NCBI GenBank assembly: GCA_037976565.1 | Contig: CP137685.1 | Coordinates: 17,271,980 to 17,335,979, forward strand | Direction: 5' to 3' | From: Mesocentrotus franciscanus | Lineage: Eukaryota > Echinodermata > Echinoidea > Camarodonta > Strongylocentrotidae | Length of the DNA: 64,000 nt | In this document: positions 46,765-58,019 of the stretch, piece by piece | Numbering within the stretch: position 1 is the stretch's first letter | Layout of the letters: every line of letters begins with the position of its first letter | Program-made: the position numbers and the translations under genes | The notes under the pieces: model-generated | What the model saw: only the letters and a program-made list of their open reading frames with translations | Told to the model about the DNA's origin: nothing | Databases searched by the model: none

Positions 46765-46982
46765 TTTGTGTCTAGTCTAAACTTGGTTAAGTCTTCAAAT
46801 AACTGATTGTGTCTTACTTTATCAAAGGCTTTTGTATAATCGATGAAACACAGGAAGACGTCTTTCTGCATTTCTACGGCCCCCTGCTATATACCGCAGA
46901 ACAAAAACAGCATTTCTAGTTCCAGCATCCTTGACAAAACCAAACTGCACATTACTGATTTCTGAAGTTAGGTGATTCCTCG

Positions 46983-47560
46983 CACTTTGAAGTGCTAGTA
47001 TACAAAGCGTTTATCCAGCCATATACCAACTTGGATTATATTTTCCTTACCCAGAAAATGGCGATGAGAGCGATAACCTTAAGCCCAAGAGGTACCCATT
47101 CGGAACCCCTTTTCCAAAAGATAACATTTTTTCGGTCTCAACCTTTATCTATTACTTATTATATGGCAATTTCCCTCACTCCTTAATTGAATACTTCCAG
47201 GTAATAGAGCACAGATATGGCACAAGGGGCAAAAAATGGACAATTATATCTGCCTAAATGCAAAACCACACAAGGTCAATCCTCATTATCACTTATGGGC
47301 GTGAAAATATGGAATAGTATACCATATGATTTAAGAGCAAAAAGATCTAGAAATGCTTTTCGGAAGGGGTTAATGTATCATATAAATACTTTGAGTTAAA
47401 ACAAACTTAAGACTTTTGAAATGGCGAATACGAAATGTCAGATTAGAGAATTTCTAAAAAGATCATCACATTAGATAATGATGTATTTTTGTTTGTTCTG
47501 ATACGGAAATCGCCATACATTTGACTTACATGTATATATTCAGTGAGGAATATTTCTTAA
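46983..47560 (+). mobile_element. CR1-like LINE, 3' part (C-terminus and 3' UTR)
   Basis: Resumes the protein interrupted at 44,220. It reads LVYKAFIQPY and MAMRAITLSPRGTHSEPLF, then after stops GQLYLPKCKTTQGQSSLSL, GVKIWNSIPYDLRAK and RSRNAFRKGLMYHI, ending with a stop at about 47,399. The order matches the C-terminal region of CR1-type LINEs. The remaining ~160 bases are probably 3' UTR; no clear tail is visible. Together with 43,730-44,220 it is one inactive LINE. Confidence 0.75.
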
Positions 47561-47597
47561 TGACTATTCTATTTCCTTGTATACTTTCATTATATAG

Positions 47598-47621
47598 TTA
47601 TATATATATATATATATATAT
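47598..47621. repeat. AT microsatellite
   Basis: A (TA)n run of about 24 bp between two LINE fragments of opposite orientation. Confidence 0.85.
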
Positions 47622-47689
47622 GTAATATAAGTATAGTAGCAAATGTAAAGACAAATTAATTTTATGTGAGATAATGGTACACTAATAAA

Positions 47690-48290
47690 GTGACTTGCAT
47701 CCCTCAGCAGTCGTGCTGATATGTTATCATACCCACAAGACTTGATAACATCTAAATCAGACATGGGATTCTCAATTTCCTTTTCAGACACTCGTTTCCA
47801 AAAGAAAGCTTAGGTCCTAAATATCCAATGCAATCTGCATCATTCTGTGGTATGTTATCTGCCAGGTTTTCTTTCAATATCAAGAAAGAATTTATAAAAT
47901 TCAGAAGCTATCTCATGAACGTCTGTTATCACCTTACTCCCTCCATTTTTATGAACAGCCGATTTTTCAATGTCGGTACTTTTTCCTGACACTTTTTTTA
48001 CCAAACAATAACTCATTTTGGTCTGCCTCGTTTTGTTCTGGTGTCGCGCCTGTTTTGTTTCAAAATATCACTATAATAAATGCGCTTTGCATTTTGTATA
48101 ACTAAAGTAAGAATATTCCTGCTTTTTTTGTATCTATCTCCAGATAGTTAATTAAAATTTGATCTTTTATATTTATAATACAATTGTTTTTTGCGTATTG
48201 ATTTCAGTATACCTTTAGTTATCCATGATTTTTTAACGGTTGGTTAATTCCTTTTTGGCCTTTGTGTTACGATTGGTGCATGTTTATCAC
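47690..48290 (-). mobile_element. LINE fragment: endonuclease-RT linker and RT start
   Basis: Minus-strand reading in broken frames gives KNHG/WITKGILKSIRKK near 48,235-48,190 and RQTKMSYCLVKK near 48,030. VSEKEIENPMSDLDVIKSCG then YDNISARLLRDASHFISVPL follow near 47,795-47,690. The last part matches the KS.GYD.IS...LK block that opens LINE reverse transcriptases. The sequence stops there without catalytic blocks, so this is an internal relic. Its clade cannot be set from this piece. Confidence 0.65.
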
Positions 48291-49066
48291 ATATCTCTTG
48301 AAATAACTTGTAGAACATGTCATATGTTTGATACGTGTTTTTTCATATCAATATAAATGCCATAGAAACACAATGCAGCTCAGCAAAATGTGTCAAGGTA
48401 TATAACTTTAATTATATTTTTCATGAATGAAATCCTGTTCAGTGATTGGTTAACATAGCATCATGTGACCAAAAATATAATTGCTATGATGTTACCGATA
48501 AGAAAAATAGTACTATACCGTGACGTCATGCACTATACCATGGCACTATACCATGGATAACGTCATAGATATTTCCTTCCAAGGCACTACTGTGCATGCA
48601 TTCAGCGAGCGTACATGATTTTAAATGCCTCCAGCGGTCAACTCCAGCGGTGTCACGGCGCTTACGCTGTGCAATTTACGCTGAGCCGCAGTAACTGGAC
48701 TACACTACTGCAGTACTTGTATAGCACCAGCTTTCGGTCTTGAATTTGTGGATTTCTCGGTGACAAAATCTAAAAATATAAAACAAATATATCATGCACT
48801 ATTTCAAGCCACTAGTGAAATTATGGATTCCTCGGCGACAGAAATAGTGCTATTCCTGCCACCTCGATCCATAATTTCAACTAGAGCCTCTCAGTGCATG
48901 GTATATTTGTTTACTGATCTTAACTTGTTTGCGCTGATAATTCATTTGAACATGAACATATTGTTGCCAACGTGTTTTCAAAGGCAATAAACGCAATAAA
49001 TTAAATCTGCAGGACAGCTTCCTTTTATGTCCCATTAACTCAATGGCGAATTCCACCGAGTATTGG
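48291..49066. other. Non-coding region with an inverted repeat
   Basis: Arms at about 48,781-48,835 and 48,864-48,912 pair (aaacaaatatatcatgcact with agtgcatggtatatttgttt; gaaattatggat with atccataatttc), forming a ~130-bp hairpin element. Upstream at about 48,519-48,560 are a CRE-like tgacgtca and a twice-repeated cactataccatgg. No gene is recognised. Confidence 0.5.
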
Positions 49067-49085
49067 TAGCGCCACCTGGTGGTAA
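49067..49085 (-). promoter_or_regulatory. CTCF-like motif
   Basis: tagcgccacctggtggtaa closely follows the complement of the conserved CTCF core (vertebrate-type TAGCGCCMYCTGGTGG). The match covers the whole central zinc-finger footprint. Conservation of the CTCF motif outside vertebrates is established for several bilaterians. Whether this site is occupied here is unknown, and a repeat origin is possible. Confidence 0.35.
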
Positions 49086-49296
49086 TATCTTGTATATTGC
49101 TCATAAAACTGGGAATGATAGATTCTACTCTTTTGTCCTTTAGGGTTTTATTTCTTTATTTTTCTTTATATTTCGTTTTTTTACTCGAAATGAATAATTC
49201 AATGGAATGCAGTACAAAACATACTTGCGCTACTTAAAAATCATGGATTTAATGTTATGTCGTAGGAATGAAATTGAGTAAACGACGGAAGATAGA

Positions 49297-49462
49297 GAGA
49301 GAGAGAGAGGTTGGGAGGGAAAGGAGATGGAGAAAGAGAGAGAGAGGGATGGAGAAGCAGGAAGGGAGAAAGAGACAGATATTAAGAGAGAGAGGGAGAG
49401 AGAGAGTGAAGAGAGAGAGAGAGAAACAGAGACAGATAGAGAAAGAGAGAGAAAAGGGGGCG
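49297..49462. repeat. GA-rich polypurine tract
   Basis: About 165 bases of mainly gaga and ggga sequence on the plus strand. The Glu/Arg-rich plus-strand ORF and Ser/Leu-rich minus-strand ORF are its translations. Confidence 0.85.
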
Positions 49463-50499
49463 GATGCAGTCACGGGTCGTGACTTGCGAATTGAGGAGTG
49501 TATTGAGAGAGATTAAACATGATGGCAAACAAGTGATATATACCTATCTCATCTTAGTTTAATACATCTTAAAGCATGCAACTCAATACAAGTGATACAC
49601 GTGTCACCATATATAGTTACACGTCCATTCCAAATCAGGTTATTTGTCAGCTACAATAAAGGCCTGTAATGTTACATATAGTATTTCAATTTCGCGGAAA
49701 AATCGAGGAGGGATTTGTAAATTTAATATAAAACTAAATAGCCTGCAGCATTGCAACAACGAATTTAGAAGAAAAAAGATTAGAAACATTTTAACGGTAA
49801 TGTTTTCCATGTCTTCCTTGAGGCGATATTAACTGAGTTTTAACTAGTGGTGTGCTACTCAATTAAATTGTTAATTGTGTTTAGTCTTGACAGAACAATT
49901 CGAGAGAGGGAGATTTTAGGGAAGAAAAAAAGCTTTTAGAAAAAGAGATATGTAAACGAAATACACGCCACATCCTACGCTCTGTAGTGGCTGTATCAAG
50001 TCCATGGCTAATACCGTTTAACTACTTTATTCGTGCAGACAATGAGAACAGCTTGAAGGTGGATTTTATTACATCAGCCGGCACTTAATCTTTCTTTAAA
50101 TCCTTTCTTCAAGGTCAATATCCTTTGGGACTTATATCAATGAACTGTGAGTAAGAAAGGTTAGTTTGAGACGGTGTACTCGTAAATATCCGGATGAGTA
50201 TACAGGTTATTGTGTATGTGGCAGCCTTTAGCATCGAGGGGAGGAGAGGGCGCAAGCTTTACCTCCCCCCTGTATAAAGGCAGATGAACTGTGAGGTAAT
50301 CTACCATTATTTACATCTAAGCATACCCGAACCTACGCCATCATCTGTAGTAGGACTTCGTTAAGCGTAACAGCTGAGGCCCACCATCTCGTTTGGGACT
50401 ACTCGCCCCTACTTACAAAATATTATAGATACGCCTCTGCATAGAATAACATCTGCTCCATTTGACACGCTCCATTGCAAGGTGGCGCCCTGAAGATAT
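49463..50499. other. Non-coding region, nothing recognised
   Basis: Mixed sequence without coding capacity. No repeat ends or RNA genes were identified by eye. Confidence 0.4.
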
Positions 50500-51615
50500 G
50501 ACAATAAAAAAAGTAACACTATTAGTGTTGTTGAATCCAAGTGCCACATTCGACACTTTCGATCATGAAAATATTATTGAATATATAACATTCTTATTTT
50601 GGTTTGAGTCACTGTGTTCTTTCATGGACTGAATCATATCTTTCTAATATGCAACAAAAAATAGTCGTAGATGATGTAATATCCAATAATTTCTATGTTC
50701 CATATGGGGCTCCTCAAGGGTCATATCTCGGCCCCCTCCTCTTTACACTCTACAAGTAATCTGATCAATATTATTACAAGGCGTTTCCAACATAAGGTTT
50801 ATTTTGTCATTGTTATTCCGACCTCACACAGCTATTCATTTCGTTTAGCCTTGATAAAGAACGTCAATGTGATAATATCTCAATTTTAGAATCATGTATA
50901 GAAAAACAGAGTGTCTCATTGTTGCAACATACAGGCAAGTAGCAAAGCCAAATACTAATCATATTATAGTTGAAGAATCAGAAGTGTATGGGCTTGATTT
51001 TGGTTTAAACACTGGGAAGCGCATACAACACATGCAAATCTGCCTTTTATATGTTATACAATCTCCGTCACATTCGCAGATACTTCGACCGAAAATGCAC
51101 TGAAAGCCTTGTCCATGCATTTATTAGCAGTAGGCTTGATTATTGTAATGGATCAGTGTTTTGCTTGCCAAATTCACAAATAATCAAGTTGCATCGTGTT
51201 TAAAATACCTGTGCAAGACTTGTATCCAATTCCATAAAATGTTCCCTTGTTACACTTGTTTTTATTAAGTTACATTGGATGCCAATGAGGCATATTATTA
51301 CTTTAAAGACAATTAGCTTGTTTAAAAAGCTTTGAATGGTCAAACTCAAAATTATCATCACCAAAATCACATAAATATTCACATAACTTACGAAGTAGAA
51401 AGGACAAACTGCTCCTAAAGCTACCTCACACGATAACAAAAGTAACTCTTGGAGCTTTCAGTTGTGTCGCTCCAAAGCTTTGGAATAACCTACCACTGGA
51501 CATAACTAAAGCCTCATCTGTTGCTCTCTTCAACGTTTTGTTGAAGAGGCACTTCATTTCAGAAGCCTTTTCATATTTTTCTGGTTGCGTGTTTGTAAAT
51601 TAACACTGCTGGATT
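50500..51615 (+). mobile_element. Decayed L2/CR1-like LINE (RT to C-terminus)
   Basis: Frames read LLNPSATFDTFDHENII (50,528-50,578), VPYGAPQGSYLGPLLFTLY (50,697-50,753), CHCYSDLTQLFIS (about 50,802-50,840), HAFISSRLDYCNGSVFCLPN (51,115-51,175), LVFIKLHWMPMRHIITLKTI and a final ALE.PTTGHN...RFVEEALHF. These are canonical L2/CR1 blocks in order. The catalytic YADD is degraded to YSDL and there are many stops, so the copy is dead. No tail is clear; the end is placed where protein similarity stops. Confidence 0.75.
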
Positions 51616-52506
51616 TTATTTATTATTATCTTTAAAAATCATAGCGCAGTAGAATGTATTTTGCTGCGTTACATAAATTGATGATATCAATATCAATATC
51701 ATTATGATTATTATGATTACTATTATCATTATTATCATTATCATTATTTTTATAATTATAATTATTATCGTTTAAAATGAATTCGAAAACCCTGATGAAA
51801 AGGGCAACAAAACGACGGTAAAACAAAACCAAAACCAAAATCAAAATCAAAATCAAGAGAGAAAGCCCCCCCAAAAAAAATAAAGAAAGAAAAGCAAAAA
51901 AAAAAAAAGTTTTCCAAAATATATATATGTTTATTAAAAAAGGGGAACTGTGTTTGCCAACGTATTTATAATGTTGATTTACATATTCTAAACGCAACAC
52001 AAGTAAAACAGACGATATATATGAAAGAGTATGAATGTCACAGGCATATAATCAAGTATTTTGAACAATGTCAATCCTGTCAATTTATCAGTTTTATTAA
52101 GTCAGCGTGTGGTCATTCAGAGTTGTATGACAAAGAGTGGACATTTTACCTAGGAATGACATTGCACGTACACTGTATAGTGTAAAAGTAGTAAAAAAAA
52201 ACACAATCGCAAAGAATTTCGGGAAATCAAGTCAAGGAAATATTAAATCCAATATAAATTCTTTTCGGATTACGTAAAAAATATGTCATTGTAATGACAT
52301 ATTTCATAAAATGTTATGCAAGGCTATTGGAATGTATAAGAGCGATTATGCTAAAAGTTTGATGAACACAATCGCAACTATTTACGAGAAATCAACTCAA
52401 AGGCAATGTACATTCCCTATTGTATGCCCCATATATATCACATTTAGGTTACGTAATACGTCTTTGTAATGATCGCAATATTCAATATTAAAAAAACAAA
52501 GGGTAG
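51616..52506. other. Non-coding: microsatellite-rich, plus a weak direct repeat
   Basis: AT-rich trinucleotide-like sequence at about 51,675-51,775 and aaaatcaaaacc-type runs at 51,825-51,910. Two related ~110-bp stretches (about 52,202-52,310 and 52,368-52,475) share acacaatcgcaa, gaaatcaa(g/c)tcaa and ttacgtaa...tcattgtaatga-type words, suggesting a degraded direct duplication. No gene. Confidence 0.45.
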
Positions 52507-54585
52507 GACAAAGATCCAGACAACTATCGTGGTATTACCCTTTTAAGCTGTTTAGGACAGTTGTTCACTTCAATATTGAATCATAGAATTACTTTATATT
52601 TTGAGAATGAATCTGTACTTGGAGAAGAACAGGCAGGTTTTCGCGAAGGTTATTCCACAATGGATCATGCATTTGTGTTGAAATCTTTACTGGATAGTTA
52701 TTTGTCAAAGGGAAGGAGGATTTATTGCGCCTTTGTGGATTTTAGAAAAGCCTTTGATACGATAGATCGAGCATCCCTCTGGTATAAAATATTATTGTCA
52801 GGAGTAAAGCAAGGTATTTAAAGCCATTAAGAATATGTATGCCTCTGCTAAGACGTGTGTTACGACATGTGGTCGAACCTCTGAAACATTTGCTTGTGAT
52901 ATTGGGGTAAGGCAGGGTGATAATTTATCCCCCTTACTTTTCTCAATTTATCTTAATGATTTTGTTGGATTTATCCGAACCAATTTAAAGGTTTACGGTA
53001 TTTATATGATGAGGTGTGTTCTGATGTTCTTGATGAAATTTATGATGAAGACTTACTAATTAATTTACATTCATTGCAATATGCAGATGATACTATTATC
53101 TTGGCTGAAAATCCAGAGGAACTTCAAATGGCTTTAGATGCTTTGTCTAACTACTGTGAGAAATGGAAATTGCGTGTGAATAATGAAAAAACAAAGATAA
53201 TGATATTTTCTAGAGGGAAGGTACGCAAGTACCCAGTTTTTAAGTATGGGAACGATATTATCAATGTGGTACATGACTTTGTGTATCTTGGGGTTAAATT
53301 TAATTACAATGGTAATTTTAAAAGGCAATATCAAAACAGGTGATTCAGGCAAGAAAAGCCTCATTTGCAATGACCTTAAAGGTGCAAAGTTTAAGATTAT
53401 CATTAGATATTCAGTGTGAGTTATTTGATCAGTTAATCCTCCCGATACTTTTATATGGCTGTGAGGTGTGGGGTTTTGAGGATTTAAGTCAGATTGAAAT
53501 TTTTCATCGCAAATTCTTAGGGCCATACTGAATGTCAATAAATGTACACCTGACTGTATGATTTATAGTGAGTCAGACCGTACTAAAATTGATGTTCATG
53601 TTAAATGTAGAATGGTAGGTTTTTGGCTAAAAGTAGTTAAAGGAAGTCATTGTAAATATTCATTTAGATTCTATAATCTTTTAAAATTACTTATGGAAAG
53701 AGGTACCCAGTCTCAAATATCTAAATGGTTGTCATGTGTCGAAAATACATTAAATAATGCTGGGCTAGGAAATGTGTGGCATAGGCAAGGGGATGTATTC
53801 AGTAATACGTGGATACTTCATGCTCTTAAGCTCAGGTTGACTGACATGTCAAAGCAAGAAATATTGTCAAATGTTTGGTCAAATCGCATTTGTGTTAACT
53901 ACCGAATTATCAAGAACGAAATTTTATTTGAAAAGTATTTGTTAAAGTTGAATAGAAGAGGTGCAATCACTTTGTGTCGATTCCGATGCAGGTTACACTG
54001 CTTACCAATTAATAATGGAAGGTTTGAAAATAATCCAGAAGAGAGTAAAATTGAATGTCCTTGTTGTAATTTAAAGGTTTTTGGAGATGAGTTTTACTAT
54101 ATTTTTGTCTGCCCTTTTTCAGGAAAGAAAGGCAGTTGTACTTAGATCGACAGTTTGTTGTGAGTAACCCTAGCACATTTCACATGGAAAAATTGTTTAA
54201 TAGATCTAGTGTTAAACAATTAAGACAACTCGTAAAATTCATAACAGTAATAATGAATTCTTTTCGTTGGATCCTAAGGCTGAAAGGCATGGTCTTATTT
54301 TTGTTAATAAAAGTGTAGTTAATACTCGTAGTGGTAGACAAACCAAACCACGTGATATTTTAGACTTATAACTTAAAACTGTATAGTGTATGCTTAGTGT
54401 TTAGCTTATGTTCATTGTGTTTTAGAAATATCCAAATGTATATATTATCATGTCTATGTATTTTATTATCATATCTTACTTTGTTTTATATATCTTTCTG
54501 TATTGTATTGTAAATATGTTGTGCTCTCAGACCCCCGAAGGGGGTCGATATAGTCAAATAAAATCTTATCTTATCTTATCTTATC
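52507..54585 (+). mobile_element. Best-preserved LINE: RT, zinc-knuckle-like C-terminus and intact 3' end
   Basis: The protein starts truncated at DKDPDNYRGITLLS (52,507) and continues with EEQAGFREGYSTMDHA and the catalytic FVDFRKAFDT (Asp codon 52,738-52,740). A frameshift falls near 52,812. It resumes with IGVRQGDNLSPLLFSIYLND and, after a second frameshift, LQYADDTIILAE (YADD at 53,080-53,091). A 3' region reads LPILLYGCEVWGFEDL, and a 195-codon frame (53,558-54,145) ends with CPCC...C-type cysteines in a GDEFYYIFVCPF context. The 3' UTR carries a GACCCCC/GGGGGTC hairpin and a (TTATC)n tail. The whole 5' half, including the endonuclease, is missing. Few frame breaks make it younger than its neighbours. 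Confidence 0.88.
54530..54546 (+). other. 3' stem-loop of the LINE
   Basis: gacccccgaagggggtc has a perfect 7-bp GC-rich stem with a GAA triloop. It lies just upstream of AATAAAATC and the tail at about 54,564-54,585. 3' hairpins near short tandem tails are known in CR1/L2-group and related LINEs, where the reverse transcriptase recognises them. This role is inferred here from position. Confidence 0.7.
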
Positions 54586-56456
54586 GCATATTTCAGTAGG
54601 TGACGCACAGGGCTACTGAAATTGCTCTAGGTTGACTTGTCGAAAGTACTTGCTATCGTGTTGATAGGGATATAGAATATGTAGGAAACAGGCAGAGAGA
54701 GAGAAAAGGAGTGAGAGAGGGAGAGAGAGAGAGGCAGAGACTTTAGGCAAAATTTAGATACGATGGGTAGCTTAAACAGTGTAATGAAGAAAAATACACC
54801 AGAAAACAAACCCACAATTATTTTAACTTCATGCTTTCGTGTATTTACACGTTTTATTTGGTTGTGCCTTTTGGATTTGCACATTCATCTTATACATGAA
54901 CATTGTTTTTACAATACGAATAAAGTATATATGAAACCAAGAAAATCAATGATCTTTACAGAAAACAAATAACAGCAACACCCAAAAGCAAAACAAGAAA
55001 TAAATAAAAGAAACCACACATGACTGCATAATAGTAAACAAAAATAATAATAAACACAAACACAACTCACACACATCCCAACAAACTATCAAATATCAAG
55101 CCTCTCAATTCATAACGTGATGATAAAAAACCACATATTTCTTTTAGATAGAACCCAGATTCTCCGAAAATAACATGATAACCTCAAGAGACGAAACATG
55201 AATTTTGAAAAGGTTCACCGAAACAGTACTTCATACCCCCTTTACATAATCGTTTTATTATTGAAAGTGTACATGGAACGAAAAGGAAAATATGTCTGTA
55301 ACCAATGTAATCTGTCCCACGCGACATTCCTCATTTAATAAGTGAAATATGAGAAGGATGATTTTGTAAAAATAAAATCCTTTTCCGCAACCGCACAACA
55401 CTGTGTGGGGACTCAAACTAAATTTAGATTTCTAATTCTATTTCTTTTAGGGTTTATTAATAAATTCCTTCTCAAACTGAAATATTTGATGATAATATTT
55501 TTTAAAGAACGAAATATTGTCTGTTCAACATTTATCTAACACAATAAGAAATGTCGCAAAAACAGAGCCCATGACAAATAATACCATAAGGCCGTGGCAC
55601 ACAGGGAATAAAAAGTGTACGTTACAAACATTGCTTTGAGTTACTGGGGTTGAAATTAATTACCTCAAAGGCTTAATCAGCGCAGGTTAACGCAATCAAA
55701 TATACGCATCGTGTGCAATAGGCTTTAAAGTCGGTCATCTGAAGCCATACAACGGTGCCAATGAACGAAATGAACAAAAAATGTGTCCCCAAATGTATGG
55801 CAACCCCCGCCCCATAGTTTTGGAGTTATCTGTTGGTGAAACATTCTCTTTCCCAGCCACCCCCACAAGCGCCCCTTCCCGCCCTCCCCAAAAGAGCTAC
55901 CCTGCAAAGAGTGTTCTGCTGTGAACGGTAGGCCTACTGACTTGAGTAAGCACCGTTATGCTTTGTTCATGCAGACTATATGTATTCCGGCCATATCTGA
56001 AAAATGAATTTGTACCCTTTACTATACTTTTAAATGCCCAGCAATTCCTTTGATCTTATTTTTCAACATGCATATGACCTTCATCGGATTAGATGTATTT
56101 TCTCCGAACTTCAGCTTGTTTTGGCTCAGTATTGACTGTAATAAACTGCCTTTGACAAAATCTCTCGATCCTCGTCCTAGTCGCAGTTCGAGAAGCTATG
56201 GATAGAAGGTAACTTAAGTATTTTCAGCATGTTCACCGTACCTTGATCCCTATGAGACTATTTTGATACTTCCTATGTCGGGAAATCAGGGTCAAACAAT
56301 TGGAAGAGAGGTTTATAGAGATGCAGGTTGACGAACAAATTGTTATTAGTAAAATCATTACTGTCAAATAATGTATATAGAAATTATGATCTATGTCGCC
56401 CGAACACCGTCAACAAGGGCTTTATAAGCTACGTCAAGCCGACGCAACATAAAGGT
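54586..56456. other. Non-coding region, GA tract only
   Basis: A short purine tract lies at about 54,690-54,737. The remainder is AT-rich and A-rich sequence with no gene. The 85-codon minus ORF over the purine tract is an artefact. Confidence 0.4.
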
Positions 56457-56694
56457 AAAGCCTCGGTCAAAACGGATCGTACGATATTTTTTTTCGTGGT
56501 ATATAGATCCATAAAATATTTGTCGTGGCCATATTTTGCAACATGCCCGAAATCTATTTCGAGTGGTCTAAAGGGCTAGCTATGACACATGAAATATGGT
56601 TTTGTGGTGGGTAAGTCGTGCGACAGTCGGTATTATCGGGGGGCTTTTTTTCACGTGATCAGGTCGTGGGTCATTCGTGGGATGCACGTGGCCT
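56457..56694 (-). mobile_element. Partial inverted copy of the CGAC-rich element
   Basis: Starts aaagcctcggtcaaaacgga and runs through tcgtacgat, gcaacatgcccgaaatc and tttttttcacgtgatcaggt. It is complementary to the right part of 56,695-57,235 (about 56,930-57,235) and parallel to 6,499-6,800. It stops abruptly in the middle of the element, so this is half a copy placed head-to-head with a full one. Confidence 0.65.
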
Positions 56695-57235
56695 TTAGGC
56701 CTGGTCAAAACGAACCCACGACGCATTTGTTCCACAACACGACATAACATTTGGGCAAGGCGTGGATCATCTGGGGTCGTCGAAAGACAGTCCGACGAGA
56801 TTTTGAGCCGTAAGTGAGGCAGAATTGACATGCACCTTTTTTTGGTCCACGATTTTCGTGAGTCTGTCGTACTAAACGGAGACGGGAGACCCACGACTGT
56901 TTTGCGACAGTACTGCGACAGTCGCACCTCTGTCGAACGTGTATCCCACGAGTGAAACACGACCTGATCACGTAAAACCAGCCCCCGATAATAACCGACC
57001 ACTCACGATGGTCCCACGACTGCCGCACGACTAACTTGCGACACACCCATGACATAACCACGACATATCTTTTTTCTGACGCGTCCCCATCGCCAAACCA
57101 TCTTTAATGTGGCGTAGCCCTCGTGACCACTCGACATATATTACGGGCATGTTGCAAGATTTGGCCACAACAAATATTTTATGGATCTATATACCACGGA
57201 AAAAAAAATCGTACGATCCGTTGTGACCGAGGCTT
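56695..57235 (-). mobile_element. CGAC-rich non-autonomous element, copy 2
   Basis: Begins taggcctggtcaaaacgaac and ends atccgttgtgaccgaggctt, the same ends as 6,499-7,218 in reverse. The interior is full of cacgac and cgacag words, and the ORFs there (140 and 118 codons, minus strand) reflect this composition rather than a protein family. Together with the half copy at 56,457 it forms a foldback with ~240-bp arms. Confidence 0.7.
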
Positions 57236-58019
57236 AAAGGGGCAATCTTTCCTTGTTAATAAGTTCATTTTTATGAAAACTCAAGAATAACATGAATAGA
57301 ATGGTGAAATTTTAAATGAATTGGACCAATAATAAAAGAGTTATGAATATTTGAAATATAATAACACTACAGCTATGCGAATGTATTGTGACGTAGTGAC
57401 CGACAATTATCCCGTTTGCCGTGTACAAAAATACCACTAACTTTTGTTTTTCTCTCAACTGCTTTTACCATAGGGGCACTACTCACTTTATATTAAGGAG
57501 AATTTATTATTACAGGTCCTAAACAAAACAAAAAAAATAGTCATATATATATATATATATATACATAAATTTATTTTAAAAAAATCATTTTGTGTGTTTG
57601 GAACAAATAGGAAAGTTGTCCGCCACTACATCACAGAGGCATTACCGATTCAGCCAATACCTATATTGATGTCAATTTTCAACAATTCATAACTTTGACA
57701 TTTTGTAATTCAAACTTTCACCAGTATGCTTCTCCGAATTTTCTCCTTTCTTCTAAGAGTAGTTTGCTATCAAGTTTGGATTTCCCTTTAAATTCAATAT
57801 TCTCCCCCTTTTGTGCACACTCGAGCCTCACGTTTTCAAGATTCATTCTACAAAGGTAGTGATCTTTAGTGGCGGTAGAGTGGTCTACCATTTGAGGGAG
57901 CGTTGAACCCCTGGGGGACACCGGAACTACTAAGCGGATAAAATGCAAAGGAAGTCAGCTTTTTTTCGGGGGCTCACACCATTATATTCTGATCATCTTC
58001 TTAATACGGTAGCATCCCA
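57236..58019. other. Non-coding with an AT microsatellite
   Basis: A (TA)n run of about 20 bp lies at 57,543-57,563. A minus-strand 76-codon ORF at 57,718-57,948 shows no motif. Nothing else is recognised. Confidence 0.4.

Larger units (their letters stand above)
44221..46982 (-). mobile_element. RTE-like LINE inserted in the CR1-like LINE, itself interrupted
   Basis: On the minus strand, RT begins near 46,980 (SEVQFGFVKDAGTRNAVFVLR-like, with frameshifts) and continues with the catalytic block FLCFIDYTKAFDKV at about 46,850-46,810. It is broken at 46,764 by a palindromic element, then resumes at 44,869. GVRQGCVMSPDLFNYCSE and IRYADDTILIAESE (YADD near 44,640-44,653) follow. The C-terminus at 44,511-44,230 (RQLSFLGLVIRKNDLENLAL, RSRGRRRILW) fits RTE-type elements. 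Near-duplicate flanks, cactttagtgct at 44,209-44,220 and cactttgaagtgct at 46,983-46,996, look like its target-site duplication. The element is 5'-truncated and inactive. Confidence 0.8.

Noticed and set aside
44221..46982. Possible LTR retrotransposon or endogenous virus around the RT sequences
   Set aside because: The RT blocks are of non-LTR type. No LTRs, protease, integrase, gag or envelope sequences were seen anywhere in the window.
56580..57061. ORFs of 118-140 codons on the minus strand
   Set aside because: They reflect the cacgac/cgacag-rich composition of a non-autonomous element. The equivalent frames are not kept in the copy at 6,499-7,218.
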